From: Streblospio benedicti
Lineage: Eukaryota > Annelida > Polychaeta > Spionida > Spionidae
Assembly (NCBI GenBank): GCA_019095985.1
Contig: CM032662.1
Coordinates: forward strand, 13,377,137-13,441,136
Length of the DNA: 64,000 nt
Direction: 5' to 3'
Shown: in pieces, positions 24,724-35,288 of the stretch
Position numbering within the stretch: position 1 is the stretch's first letter
Layout: every line of letters begins with the position of its first letter
The notes under the pieces: generated by a model
The model's database searches: none
What the model was told of the DNA's origin: nothing
Seen by the model: only the letters and a program-made list of their open reading frames with translations
Program-made: the position numbers and the translations under genes

Positions 24724-27700
24724 ATGGCAAACATGAAGCTTAAGATTTTTATTGGAGTGGTCATTCTGGCTATTCTTGTTCCCAGAATTATTCTATTGGT
24801 GTAAGTGTGAGGTTTGGTATGTTAATGAATGGCGCGCTCGAGACCTTATCTGAGGACCGTATCGTTTTTTTTACGTGGCATAAGCTGCACCTGAGTAACT
24901 ACCCGACGTACAGCACCCACCTTGAGCCTTTATACAATGTACAATGTATTTTATGATTGTCGCATATAATAACTTTAGCCACAAAATTGTAGCAATGTAT
25001 ATAAAGCATATACAGTAGAACATCTCCATTAGGACCATCTTTGGGGTTTTAGGTGGTCTCAATAGAGAGGTAGTCTATAGAGAGGTTCATTTTGATAGCT
25101 TATGAATGTTTGGGACCGTGAAAAGTGGTTTTATTATAGATGTGCTCTCAATATAGAGGTGGTCTCAATTGAAGGTAAAAAATTCTACTGTCCACGTTTC
25201 ATAATACTAGTATACAGATGGCGACAAGTTTGGGGTTAATAATAGCTTTATTATATAATTATTTAAGTGTTCAGCGTGTCACACAATCAAAAAGTTGTAC
25301 GTACCGGTAAATATACATTATTGTGTTCGTTATATAATCAAATGTTTAATCATACTTTGCAGAAGACTGATCATCAAACCAGGAAAAGTTGTATATAATG
25401 TTCAACCAGGTCCCTGTGAAAATATTAAAGGAATAGGTATGTGTAATTATAATCTTATCGCAAAGACTACCACATATCCAACATGGCAATGAGTTGCTTT
25501 TAACACAATGAACCAAATGAATAAAACAGATAGTAGAGCCTCTCTATAAAGACTACCAATCATACTCACCTCAAGGACTAGAGAGGAGGTCTCTTTATAG
25601 AGGTCTCCAATGGTTTCATAATGAAGGCTCGGGGCTGTGAGAAATTGTCTTTTGATAGAGGTGGTCTCAACAGAGAAGTGGTCTTTAATGGAGGTTCTAG
25701 TGTGTACAAACATGAATAATATGAATATAAACGTAAGCAATGGGCTTCTCACCGTATTGTAGAGCAAGGAGCTGAGGACATGCTCACTCTGCCCAGTGGA
25801 TTGGTGCTGCTCTCCACCGTAAGTTACCATCACTGATGAAACAACCTAAGAACTTTGACATGTATCGTTGTGGGTTCCTATAGATGTACACGAACAAATA
25901 CAAAGATTACACCATTATTTTGAGATTTATTAGACTGTATGCTGGGGTATGTCAATGTTAATAGTAAACATTTTGTTGTGTAAAAAACATTTAAGTTTCT
26001 TAAAGCAAGTGCACATGCTACTTGAATTTCAAATGTCAGCTAATAATAAATCTAGTAGGCCTATGTGCATAGATAAACTAGATGATTTGTGATAACATAT
26101 ATTTTGAACATGATTCCTTATGTGTAGGGATTGAGATTCCAAAAAGATCTGACAGTTTCACCGTGGAAAGATATAAAAGGCCAGCTGAAGCTGTTTGACC
26201 CATCAAAACCTGACCTGGGTGCTGAGCCTGTCACGATTGAGGGGAACACCTTAAATCTAGACACGCTCAACCCTCATGGTATATCACTGTGGGGGGATAA
26301 AGGTAGGTGACTGCTTACACAGATACTACTGAAACTATACTGAAGACCATATTCCAATTGTATACTTGAACTTTAGTGTTTGTGACATTTTGAACCTTTT
26401 GGTCACTCTGGTGTCACTTGTACCTTGGTACCTATGTCATTAAAATGGGACACTTATCATTATAGCTTTTACATATTCTAAAGTCAGTGGTGATTTTAGT
26501 TATGATTAAGTTCCATAACTAGTGTTGCATTGTACTTTTTAGATGGCTACATAGTGTTTCTCGTCAACCATCTTCCAAACTTAGAAGTTATAGAAAGATT
26601 TAGCTACGACATTAAACGTCCAAAGGTGCTTAAACATTTGGAATCCATCACATCCGAAGCATTCATTTTGTAAGTTTACTCTGTTTTATCATTGAATTTT
26701 CTATAAACACTGGCATATCATTTTTAGCTATAGAATTAAATATTAATATTCTATGATTTCATCGTGCAAATGAATCCTTCCTTTCCATTTCGTTTGTTTA
26801 TTCATACTACCATTAAGTCTATATATTATTACATATGTGGTTCCCAGTGCTTGGGGATACAGTCTCAAGCTTCTCTCTCTCCCTCTCTCACATATCTGTT
26901 TAAAAACTGGTAGAAATATGCTTGCTAAAACGATGTGTGAGAGAGACAAGCTTGAAACTGTATTTATTAGTATTTAACCTAGTTTTAAATTGAATATGCT
27001 TAGCACATCGATTCCATTTTTGTGACATGCTTTGGCAGCTAATCACCACTTTGTCTTCAGCCCTAACGACATAGTTGCTGTTGGTCCTCGCCAATTCTAC
27101 ATCACCAATTATCAATATTACCATGGCCATGGGAGTATTATGGCGCAGGTGAACATAACTTGAATGTTTACATTGTGTTAATGAAGTTTTCTTATAATAT
27201 CTAATGAAGACATGAACAAATAGTGTTACATAGCAGTAGACAAATTCTGAGTGTTGTCCCTAGAATGTATGTTCTACACAAAGGCAAATATAGGTTGCTT
27301 ATCACATGTATCGCTGCTATTGTTTAGGTCGAAATGTTTGGTGATATGCGATGGGGCAGTGTGGCATTCTATGATGGTGCAAAGTCTCGGCTGGTGGTGG
27401 AGGGACTACAGTTGCCAAATGGCATTGACGCATCACCAGACAAACGGTACAACGGCCACTACATATAAGTGCAGAAAGATTTGTGTACTCTATTGGTACT
27501 GAATTGAAAACTTAGAATCTTGCAATCATTGTATTCCATATAGCAAGGATTTCCTATGATGAGTTCCTTATGTTGAAGATGCACAGTTAAAGTTTTGACT
27601 TACATTTGTCACACTAGATTGATTTATGTGGTGAATATTGGAACAGAAGAGATTTTGGTGCTTGAAAGGCAAGAAAATGGAGATCTCAAACAGATTCAGG

Positions 27701-28283
27701 TTGGATATTAGGTTAATCATTGTCACTTATAGTTATTATATGAATAGAGCTACCTCACAACATGCTGTACAATATTTATACTCGTGATGTTATGTAGTGA
27801 TAATGATTCTTTTTTTTCATCTCAAGGCTTACTCCCAACTATCTGGAGCCATAGATAACATAAATGTTGACACCGAGACAGGTAATATCTGGGCTGGTGT
27901 GCATCCAATGCCTCTGCAAACATTGAAGAACATGGAAGACCCGAAATTGCCCTCACCGTCTGAGGTAAACCATCTATTCCTGTAATTTTAAAGCATACAT
28001 GTAGTTGTTCCCAAGATCGAAAAATAATAATTTGTATTTTCTAAATATGTGTGCATGCCTATTCGTGCAATAATTGTCAATGTTGTATATATTTTCATAT
28101 TTCCAGATTCTTCTACTAAAAACAGATAAAAGTGGCAAAATAGTGGAAGGTCATGTGATGTACTCGGAAGATGGAACCAAGTACATCGCTGCCTCAACTG
28201 TGGCATTGCGCTACAAAACCAAGATGTTGGCAGGATCCATAAACAATAGAGCAGTGATGTGTGACATAAAATATATGCCTTGA
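24724..28283 (+). CDS. PON: Paraoxonase/arylesterase (PON family lactonase)
   Basis: Calcium-dependent hydrolase of lactones and aryl esters, a six-bladed propeller, normally secreted or membrane-anchored. Ten exons join in frame: 24724-24800, 25363-25436, 25763-25818, 26128-26302, 26543-26669, 27061-27148, 27328-27446, 27618-27699, 27827-27964 and 28107-28283, all GT-AG, giving 370 aa (family about 355). Residues 5-25 are hydrophobic, a signal anchor. Family residues present are: the Cys pair C44 and C364; the Ca ligands E55, D56 (GAEDM), N172, D173 (PNDIVAVG), N230 (LPNGID), D276 and N277 (IDNINVD); and the catalytic-site histidines H119 (NPHGIS) and H137 (VNH). The free Cys of PON1 at WVGCHP is Val here (WAGVHP), as is tolerated in the family. 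All key residues argue for an active enzyme. It cannot be assigned to vertebrate PON1, 2 or 3, which are later duplicates. Confidence 0.95.
25012..25191. mobile_element. MITE-like repeat in PON intron 1
   Basis: It starts ACAGTAGAACATCTCC and ends with TTCTACTGT, a 9-base inverted match. The interior repeats GGTCTCAATAGAGAGGT-like phrases. It is the best-bounded of four related pieces in the window (see 25527, 35965 and 39118). It lies wholly within an intron and has no coding role. Confidence 0.6.
25527..25703. mobile_element. Related MITE-like repeat in PON intron 2
   Basis: A diverged relative of the intron 1 copy, from TAGTAGAGCCTCTCTATAAA to GGAGGTTCTAGTGT, with the same GAGGTGGTCTCAACAGAGA core. 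The ends are decayed. Confidence 0.5.
26857..26964. repeat. Imperfect inverted repeat in PON intron 5
   Basis: A left arm (ATACAGTCTCAAGCTTCTC and onward, CT-rich, to about 26894) pairs with a right arm at 26932-26964 (ATGTGTGAGAGAGACAAGC and onward to CTGTATT). The loop is about 37 bases and there is one bulge in the CT-rich part. It could form a long RNA hairpin or be the collapsed ends of a small transposon. Confidence 0.55.
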
Positions 28284-28740
28284 TGTGTTCTATTATATGT
28301 AATGGGTGGTGCAAAGAAGATCTAAAGTGTTTGTGATTTTATACATGTACATTGTCAAATGCATTTTGTTTGTTTAATCTATGAATTTACTTTCCAATTT
28401 TAATATCTTTACATGTATTCAGGTAATTCTATTTTCTGAAAACATACGTGGCCAATGAATGTATGGTATATAACTTCTCTGACAGTGCCATATGACAAGC
28501 ATAAACATGACATCCATTTTCTTACCATACAGACATATCTGAAGACACTGCTTCCATTTGATAAGTACAGCGTATGCTGTGAAAAAATAAAAGAATCAAA
28601 CCTATTGTTGTGTCATATTCGTGTGTGGAAATGCTGAAACAAGCTTTTCTGGTTTTAAAGTTGTCATTGTGGAGTTGTTTTAGAGCAGAGACTTCAAGCA
28701 GAGACTACACTATATATGTTAAAGATACATGATAGCAGGC
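28284..28740. other. PON 3' UTR and flank
   Basis: AT-rich sequence after the paraoxonase stop codon, with one AATAAA about 300 bases downstream. Nothing else is recognised before the retrotransposon. Confidence 0.5.
28586..28591 (+). promoter_or_regulatory. Likely poly(A) signal of PON
   Basis: AATAAA about 303 bases past the TGA, the first such hexamer after the coding region. Confidence 0.5.
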
Positions 28741-28914
28741 AGTGACTAAATATATTCTGTAAAATATGATAACCAATATTACTCCATATTACTCCATATT
28801 ACTCCATAGCTAAAGTTAAGTCTGCACAATTGTATCTGTCAAATATCATATGCCATCAAGCCAGTTGTACATTCATGCTAGACAAATAAATCCATCAAAA
28901 TCTAAGGACTTGTC
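28741..28914 (+). repeat. Left end repeat (LTR)
   Basis: Identical over 174 bases to 33622-33795. It includes a short internal tandem repeat (TTACTCCATA, three copies) and an AATAAA that may serve as the element's poly(A) signal. The primer site about 18 bases further on suggests that the full LTR is slightly longer. Confidence 0.9.
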
Positions 28915-29350
28915 TGTCATCCATTCCAAACATGGTGTCAGAATAAAAGGACTAATTATGACAATCAGTTTGAGACCAATATTGTGCATGTTGACCATGG
29001 ATTTCTCCAGATATTTTGACTTTAGCAAATAGTGACATTGCTGGATTGCATCAGCCATAGGAATCCCCGAGAATATAATCTGAACTGGCTAACTCACTGT
29101 CAACACCTGGATCACAATATTCTGGATATCGAAACGTCTCTAAGCATGTATATATCATAGTGAAAAGTTTTCAGAAAGCGATTATTTGAAAATTAAGAAC
29201 ATTCTAGAAGCACAACTTAGTTTATGACATCACATGTTTTGATGCACATGTGTATGACATCATCACTATTGGTGCACAAGTTCATGACAGCAATTGAGTT
29301 TTTATTCAAACCTAGCTCATTTAAAGTGACATTTGGACTTTGAATTCACC

Positions 29351-32300
29351 ATGGCCGATGAAGTGAAGTTTGCACCCCCTGCCAAGTTCTCTTTTCAAGC
29401 CAAGGACTGGGAATCTTGGTATGAGGACTGGGAATTGTATTTCAGTTTATCAGGCATCGATACATTGGAAGAATCCAAGCAAATTAAAGCATTGCTTTAT
29501 CACATGGGTACACACAATGCCAAGAAAGTTATGAATACCTTCAGTTATGGTAAAAAGACTGTAGAAAATGATGATTATGATGAAACTGATGAAAATTCCG
29601 AAGAATATGTGGAAGTTGATGAAAGTCAAGAGTGTTATGAAGATGTTGTTGCCAAATTCCAAAATCATTATGTACCCCGAGTCAACATAGTGAATGAGAG
29701 CACTGTGTTCAACACTAGATGCCAAGGAAAAGATTCCATTGATGACTTTGTCATTGCTCTTGAGAAACTGGTTCTAACCTGTGGATATAAAGACCCTGAT
29801 AGGCAAGTAAGAGACAGATTTGTAGCAGGCTTGACAGATATCAAGCTTCAGAAGAAACTACAATTCATGGAGGACCTCACCCTACAAAAAGCCGTGGACT
29901 ACGCAAGAAGATGGGAGATGATAGAGGAACAAAATAAGGAAAAGAAAGAAGCAGATGAACTTCGTCATTTTAGAGGTCGCGGTCAAGGTCGTGACCGGGG
30001 TCAAGGTCACAGTCAAGGTCACAGCCAAGGTCACAGCCAGGGTCGCGGAAAAGGCAACCGCCGTGGTCGTGGTCAGTCTCGAGGACGAGGCTACACACAA
30101 GGTCATTCAGCATCTGCACAAGGTCATTCAGCCCAAGTTCATCAAGGTCGTCAGTGCAATAGATGTGCAGGATACCATGACAGCAAAGCTAGATGTCCAG
30201 CAAGTGGTAAAGAGTGCCTGTATTGCCACAATTTTGGACACTTTGCCATTGCCTGTCGTAAGAGGCCAAAGAAGAGTGATGAAGTGACAGGTCAAGATGA
30301 TGCATTCTACATGGGAGCAATAGAGGTAGCTGGCATTTCAGGATATCAAGAAAGTGACGAGCCCTGGATGATAAATATTCCAATGGGAGGTCTCCATGTC
30401 CGATTTAAAATCGATACCGGAGCCGACGTAACCATTATTCCTCATGCATTGTTCAAAGCCATGCCTAGACCCCCTAGGCTTGAAAGCTCCAGCATAAAGC
30501 TTACCTCACCCGGAGGACAGCTGAAGACCATAGGAGAGTTCACAGCTACAACTCACATCAATGGTGTTCACCAGTTCAAGGTTATTGTAGTTGATCAAGC
30601 TACCAACTGCCTCCTGAGTCGCTCCGCAGCAAGCCAGATGTACTTAGTATCAAAACTGTGTGAAATAAACACTGATGTGTTTGGTACCACTGGTATCATG
30701 AAAACCAAACCCGTGCACATTACCCTAAAGGAGAATGCCAGACCCTATTGCATCACCACTCCAAGGATAGTACCATTCCCCATCCAGGATAAAGTAAATG
30801 AGGAGCTTAAGAGAATGGAAAAAGCTGGTGTCATCACTGAAGTTACAGACCCAACTGACTGGTGCAGCCCAATTGTTCCAGTTATAAAGAAGAATGGAAG
30901 CGTTAGAGTCTGTGTTGATCTGAAGAAATTAAACCAGGCAGTCAAGCGCCCACATCACAAGCTGCCTAATCTAGATGACATTGCCCCTGATTTGAAAGGA
31001 TCCAAGTACTTTAGTGCCCTAGATGCTGCTTCCGGATTCCTACAAGTGCCCCTGGATGAGGAATCACAGCTGCTTACCACATTCCTCACACCATTTGGCA
31101 AGTACAAGTTTACCCGTGTACCATTTGGCATCACCTCAGGTCCAGAAGAATTCCAAGCTCGCTCCTCAGAGCTTTTTCAAGGTCTCAAAGGTACACATGT
31201 CATCATGGATGATATCCTCGTTCATGGAAAGACCAAGAAAGAGCATGACGAACGACTCGCAGTTGTAATGGAAAGAGTTAAAAGCAGTGGTCTGAAGCTA
31301 AACAAGGACAAGTGCAAATTTTCCAAAGAATCTCTCACCTATTTTGGTCACATCATAAATTCTGAAGGCATCTCTCCACACCAAGACAAGGTCAAGGCCA
31401 TACTCGAGCTGCCGGAACCAAAAGACGTATCCGAATTACGCACCTGTCTTGGGATGATCCAGTATCTCTCAAAGTTCACACCAAACCTAGCTTCCAAGTT
31501 AAAGCCACTTACAGATCTGCTAAAAGCTGAGACAGGATGGATGTGGGGTCCCCATCAAAAAGAAGCACTTGCTGAAGCCAAGTCAGCCATCGCCAACACT
31601 CACCTGTTGCACTACTATGACCCCAATCTGCCCACAGTTGTCAGCGCCGATGCTAGCAGTTATGGATTAGGAGCAGCTCTACTCCAGCAAACCGATGATG
31701 GTCTCTGCCCAATAGCGTTCGCGTCCAGAACTCTCACCCCAGCTGAACGTCGCTACGCTCAGATAGAAAAAGAATGCCTTGCATCTGTTTGGGCTTGTGA
31801 AAAGTTTGCAAGATACCTAGTAGGACTGAGAAATTTCAAGTTACTCACAGACCACAAGCCACTGGTTCCCCTGATGACCACGAAAGACCTGGACCAAGCA
31901 CCGATTCGATGTCAGCGCATGTTGATGCGCATGCTGCGCTTTAACCCTGCTGTCGAACATGTCCCAGGGAAGACATTGCTGATCGCAGATGCATTGTCAA
32001 GAAGCCCATTGCCACACAATGACAAAGATGTTGAGAGGGCAGAAGAAATTGAAGCTCATGTTGATGCCATACAGTCATTGTGGCCAGTCAGCTCCGAGAA
32101 GCTACAGTACATCAAAGAAGCTACCGCCAATGACTCTGAACTTCATCAGCTCACCCAGTTCACGAGTCATGGATGGCCAAGAGTAACCCCTCCAGAACTC
32201 AGGAATTTTGAATGCAACAAGTCTGACCTCTCCCTTCAGGATGGCCTTCTGCTCTTTCGAGACAGGATTGTCATCCCATCCACTCTGAGAAAGGAGATGC

Positions 32301-33403
32301 TAGGAAGACTTCATGAAACTCACCAAGGGTTCAACAAATGCCTGGAAAATGCTCAAGGAAGCATTTGGTGGCCAGGCATGGCCAAAGAGCTAAAAGAATT
32401 TGTCGACAAGTGTGCCACCTGCAAGCAAACTCGACCAAATCAAAGAGCTGAACCACTCAAACCATCTGAATTGCCAGACAGACCATGGGAAGTTCTATGC
32501 GCCGACTTGTACGAACACAGAAGAGGACACTTCCTGGTGGTCACAGACAAGTATAGCAAATGGTTGGAGATTCGAAAGTTAGCCAACACTTCAACCTCAT
32601 GCGTCATATCCAAAATGAAGGACATTATGTCGACCCATGGCATACCAGACACTGTTGAAAGCGACAATGGTCCGCAATTTGTGTCCAAGGAGTTCACAGA
32701 ATTCGCCAAAGAGTGGGAATTTCAGCAGAAGACCAGCTCTCCTCACTTCCCACAGGCCAACGGGGAAGCGGAAAGCGGTGTCAAGAGAGCCGGACACATC
32801 CTCGACCAAAAGGATCCGCAGCTGGCTCTGTTGAACTATCGATCTACCAAGCATTCAACAACCAGAATGAGCCCATCTGAAGCTCTGATGAGCAGGCGTC
32901 TGAAAACGCGCATGCCTGTCCTGCCAAATCAACTGCTGCCCACACCAGTTGATCGAAACCTCCTCCAGCAAGCAGACCAGAATGCCAAAAATCGATACAA
33001 AGCTCAGTATGATCGACGACATGGAGTGCGGGAACTACCCCCTCTGCAACCAGGACAAGAAGTCCTCATGAAACTGGACAACCAGTCCCGATGGAACGAT
33101 TCGGGGAGAATCGTCAAATGCGACACAGGAAATCGCACCTACCTGGTGGAAACACCTCGTGGCATGGTCCGGAGAAATCGAAGGCACCTTCAACCTACCA
33201 ACCATGCTCCCCTTGCTGCCCCCGCACCGGAAGACATCCTCGAGCAGCACATGCCTTTGCAGGCCCCTCCATGTCAGCCTCAAAGGGCACCTCCACCTCC
33301 GAGGGCATTAACCCCTGCCGCTGTGCCACCCTTACCTCCCTCTCCACCTTGGAGGTCACAGCGCAACAGACGTCCCCCTAGGCGACTAATTGAGGAAATG
33401 TGA
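29351..33403 (+). CDS. Gag-Pol polyprotein of the LTR element
   Basis: A single open frame of 1350 codons. The ATG at 29351 has an excellent context (ACCATGG). In order it holds a gag-like region, a Gly/Arg/Gln/His-rich stretch at about 205-255, a Cys-His zinc-knuckle region at about 268-303, an aspartic protease (DTGAD, about 353), a reverse transcriptase (MDDIL, about 618), RNase H (ADASS, about 766), an integrase zinc domain (about 987-1023) and an integrase core (about 1050-1137), then a proline-rich tail. Gag and Pol share one frame, as in several Ty3/gypsy lineages. The frame is uninterrupted. Confidence 0.95.
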   Translation: MADEVKFAPPAKFSFQAKDWESWYEDWELYFSLSGIDTLEESKQIKALLYHMGTHNAKKVMNTFSYGKKTVENDDYDETDENSEEYVEVDESQECYEDVVAKFQNHYVPRVNIVNESTVFNTRCQGKDSIDDFVIALEKLVLTCGYKDPDRQVRDRFVAGLTDIKLQKKLQFMEDLTLQKAVDYARRWEMIEEQNKEKKEADELRHFRGRGQGRDRGQGHSQGHSQGHSQGRGKGNRRGRGQSRGRGYTQGHSASAQGHSAQVHQGRQCNRCAGYHDSKARCPASGKECLYCHNFGHFAIACRKRPKKSDEVTGQDDAFYMGAIEVAGISGYQESDEPWMINIPMGGLHVRFKIDTGADVTIIPHALFKAMPRPPRLESSSIKLTSPGGQLKTIGEFTATTHINGVHQFKVIVVDQATNCLLSRSAASQMYLVSKLCEINTDVFGTTGIMKTKPVHITLKENARPYCITTPRIVPFPIQDKVNEELKRMEKAGVITEVTDPTDWCSPIVPVIKKNGSVRVCVDLKKLNQAVKRPHHKLPNLDDIAPDLKGSKYFSALDAASGFLQVPLDEESQLLTTFLTPFGKYKFTRVPFGITSGPEEFQARSSELFQGLKGTHVIMDDILVHGKTKKEHDERLAVVMERVKSSGLKLNKDKCKFSKESLTYFGHIINSEGISPHQDKVKAILELPEPKDVSELRTCLGMIQYLSKFTPNLASKLKPLTDLLKAETGWMWGPHQKEALAEAKSAIANTHLLHYYDPNLPTVVSADASSYGLGAALLQQTDDGLCPIAFASRTLTPAERRYAQIEKECLASVWACEKFARYLVGLRNFKLLTDHKPLVPLMTTKDLDQAPIRCQRMLMRMLRFNPAVEHVPGKTLLIADALSRSPLPHNDKDVERAEEIEAHVDAIQSLWPVSSEKLQYIKEATANDSELHQLTQFTSHGWPRVTPPELRNFECNKSDLSLQDGLLLFRDRIVIPSTLRKEMLGRLHETHQGFNKCLENAQGSIWWPGMAKELKEFVDKCATCKQTRPNQRAEPLKPSELPDRPWEVLCADLYEHRRGHFLVVTDKYSKWLEIRKLANTSTSCVISKMKDIMSTHGIPDTVESDNGPQFVSKEFTEFAKEWEFQQKTSSPHFPQANGEAESGVKRAGHILDQKDPQLALLNYRSTKHSTTRMSPSEALMSRRLKTRMPVLPNQLLPTPVDRNLLQQADQNAKNRYKAQYDRRHGVRELPPLQPGQEVLMKLDNQSRWNDSGRIVKCDTGNRTYLVETPRGMVRRNRRHLQPTNHAPLAAPAPEDILEQHMPLQAPPCQPQRAPPPPRALTPAAVPPLPPSPPWRSQRNRRPPRRLIEEM

Positions 33404-33621
33404 AAGTGTTAAAATGGTCATGTGCTGGTAACCTCTGACCATCGGATATCAATACATATCAAGATCCAGTGCAAGACAGTTGAACATTGATCCTAATAGA
33501 GACAAAGTTGAATTTTGTATTTGATTTGATATCAGAATGCTCTATTGTTAGTTTGTATTGAATTGCTCAAATTTAAACTTGCATTTAAATGTCTTTATAA
33601 AAAAAAGGGAAGATGTTTCAA

Positions 33622-33795
33622 AGTGACTAAATATATTCTGTAAAATATGATAACCAATATTACTCCATATTACTCCATATTACTCCATAGCTAAAGTTAA
33701 GTCTGCACAATTGTATCTGTCAAATATCATATGCCATCAAGCCAGTTGTACATTCATGCTAGACAAATAAATCCATCAAAATCTAAGGACTTGTC
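33622..33795 (+). repeat. Right end repeat (LTR)
   Basis: Identical to the left repeat over its full 174 bases. It lies just downstream of the purine tract that would prime plus-strand synthesis. Confidence 0.9.
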
Positions 33796-35288
33796 ATGGG
33801 CGTGAGTATTGGTAGAACAGTGTGCTGTTAACGGGTGGGACATATTTGTAATGATTATATCCTGCAATCAGGTGTGTAGATCTACTAGGCAGTGTCAAGA
33901 CTGATGTGTATCCAATTCAGGGGCTGGTGGAGGTGTATAACAGTGGTGGGTGCTGTCAGGACGATGGCTGAGATGCCACGACAGTGCAGATGCTGCAGAC
34001 CAGTATTATACAATTTTTGTTCTTAAATATAGTAGCGGGTAGATGGGTATTGGCGGTTTTACTTAAGAAATAAGGCATGTGGATATATTTCCTGTAACTG
34101 ATTTGTCGTCCTCACTTTCAAGGAGCATTTTCCTACATGTGGCTGTTGTATTGTAGCAAAGCGGAAGGCAAGCAAGTTTAAACAAGGGAAAAGGTGGAAA
34201 GTTGCACAAAAAAGATATGCATTAAATTGGGCTAATATTATTTATTTTTTGTACTGCCTGAACCTATAATGTTGCAAAGTACTCCTGCCCGTGATATTGC
34301 CCGTGATTTTCACGCGGTCTTGCTAGTGTTCAATAATTTGGCAATATGTATAATACATTGCAGTCACCCATAAACGCTCTATCACCACAACCCTCAGCCC
34401 TCACGGATTATACAGTTGCCTTCATTCTTCAACTACTTTTTTAAATGTTTTTTCATTGTTCTCGAATACACACATTATGAAATTTCCGTTTCATCGATTA
34501 CTATTCGGTTCTCAAAGTTTGGCAATCAAAAGTATTTCATTTCTATTTTTGCTATTTGTGTTTTTTTCTTTTCAACTTTACAAATTCAACTAGCTATCAC
34601 TTCCTGTTTCCCTTACTACATAAATGTTCACAATTTGAAATTTTTTCATATGTTCTTCCTATTTCCGTTACTTTAATTCCTTCTCATTTTTTGCCTGCAC
34701 CGATCATTAGGACCCCCACTTACCAACCCCTTGCTTCTACTAGTAGGGTAAGGCGACTTGTGCTCAACTACTTTGCATAAAATACTGGTACTTTTGGTCT
34801 CAATCTTTGATCAACTCCTTTTCTGTCTCTTTTCTCCACTGCTTTGTTTTCTCATTCTTCCGACAACTATTTGGGTCTGTAGCATTGCTCAACTATATCA
34901 GTTGCCAAAGAAGCTTGGTTCTAACCATTTCACTGTTTCAATCACTACTTCGGTTCAAATGATATTTTTCAACTAGATATTGTCACAAATACTCTTATTT
35001 TACCCTGTTCTTATGAATACACATACAATTGAGTCTAGTTCATTTGAATAGTCTTCTACTATACAAATCTCGAGATATCAATGCAATATTGTATTCTCTT
35101 ATGCATCAAGTGATTGAGTGATATCACGTAAATTTCTTGTACAGAATGGAAGTCAATATATCAATAAAAGTTTGTTCAAATTTCATTAAAAATGCCTAGT
35201 ACACGCATGAGTATAATACAATGTAGTTTGCATATGTGATGTGAAAAAGGCATGAGATGAGCAGCATGATTTTATTTGGCTGTTCCCT
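33796..35288. other. No gene seen; T/C-rich stretch
   Basis: Flank between the retroelement and the sulfotransferase start. From 34410 to 34980 the plus strand is pyrimidine-rich and gives Phe/Leu/Ser-rich frames that are composition artefacts. Any promoter of the sulfotransferase should lie near the right end, but no TATA box is obvious. Confidence 0.5.

Larger units (their letters stand above)
28741..33795 (+). mobile_element. Ty3/gypsy LTR retrotransposon, looks largely whole
   Basis: A 5-kb element lies between the paraoxonase and sulfotransferase genes, in the same orientation. Direct repeats of 174 bp at the two ends are identical. A tRNA-type primer site (TGGTGTCAGAATAAAAGG, 28933-28950) follows the left repeat, a single gag-pol frame fills the interior, and a purine tract (33599-33612) precedes the right repeat. 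The pol domain order of protease, reverse transcriptase, RNase H, integrase marks Ty3/gypsy rather than Ty1/copia. No envelope gene is present. The exact outer ends are unresolved and I see no target-site duplication. The identical repeats imply a very recent insertion. Confidence 0.95.

Noticed and set aside
29450-33381. Many short frames on both strands inside the gag-pol region
   Set aside because: They are shadows of the single long gag-pol frame and have no separate support.
28741-33795. Envelope gene or retrovirus call for the LTR element
   Set aside because: The frame ends shortly after integrase with a proline-rich tail, and only about 220 bases separate it from the right repeat. There is no room for an envelope gene.
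34416-34976. Hydrophobic Phe-rich plus-strand frames upstream of the sulfotransferase
   Set aside because: They follow from a pyrimidine-rich composition. The membrane anchor exon at 35289 splices in phase and is preferred.
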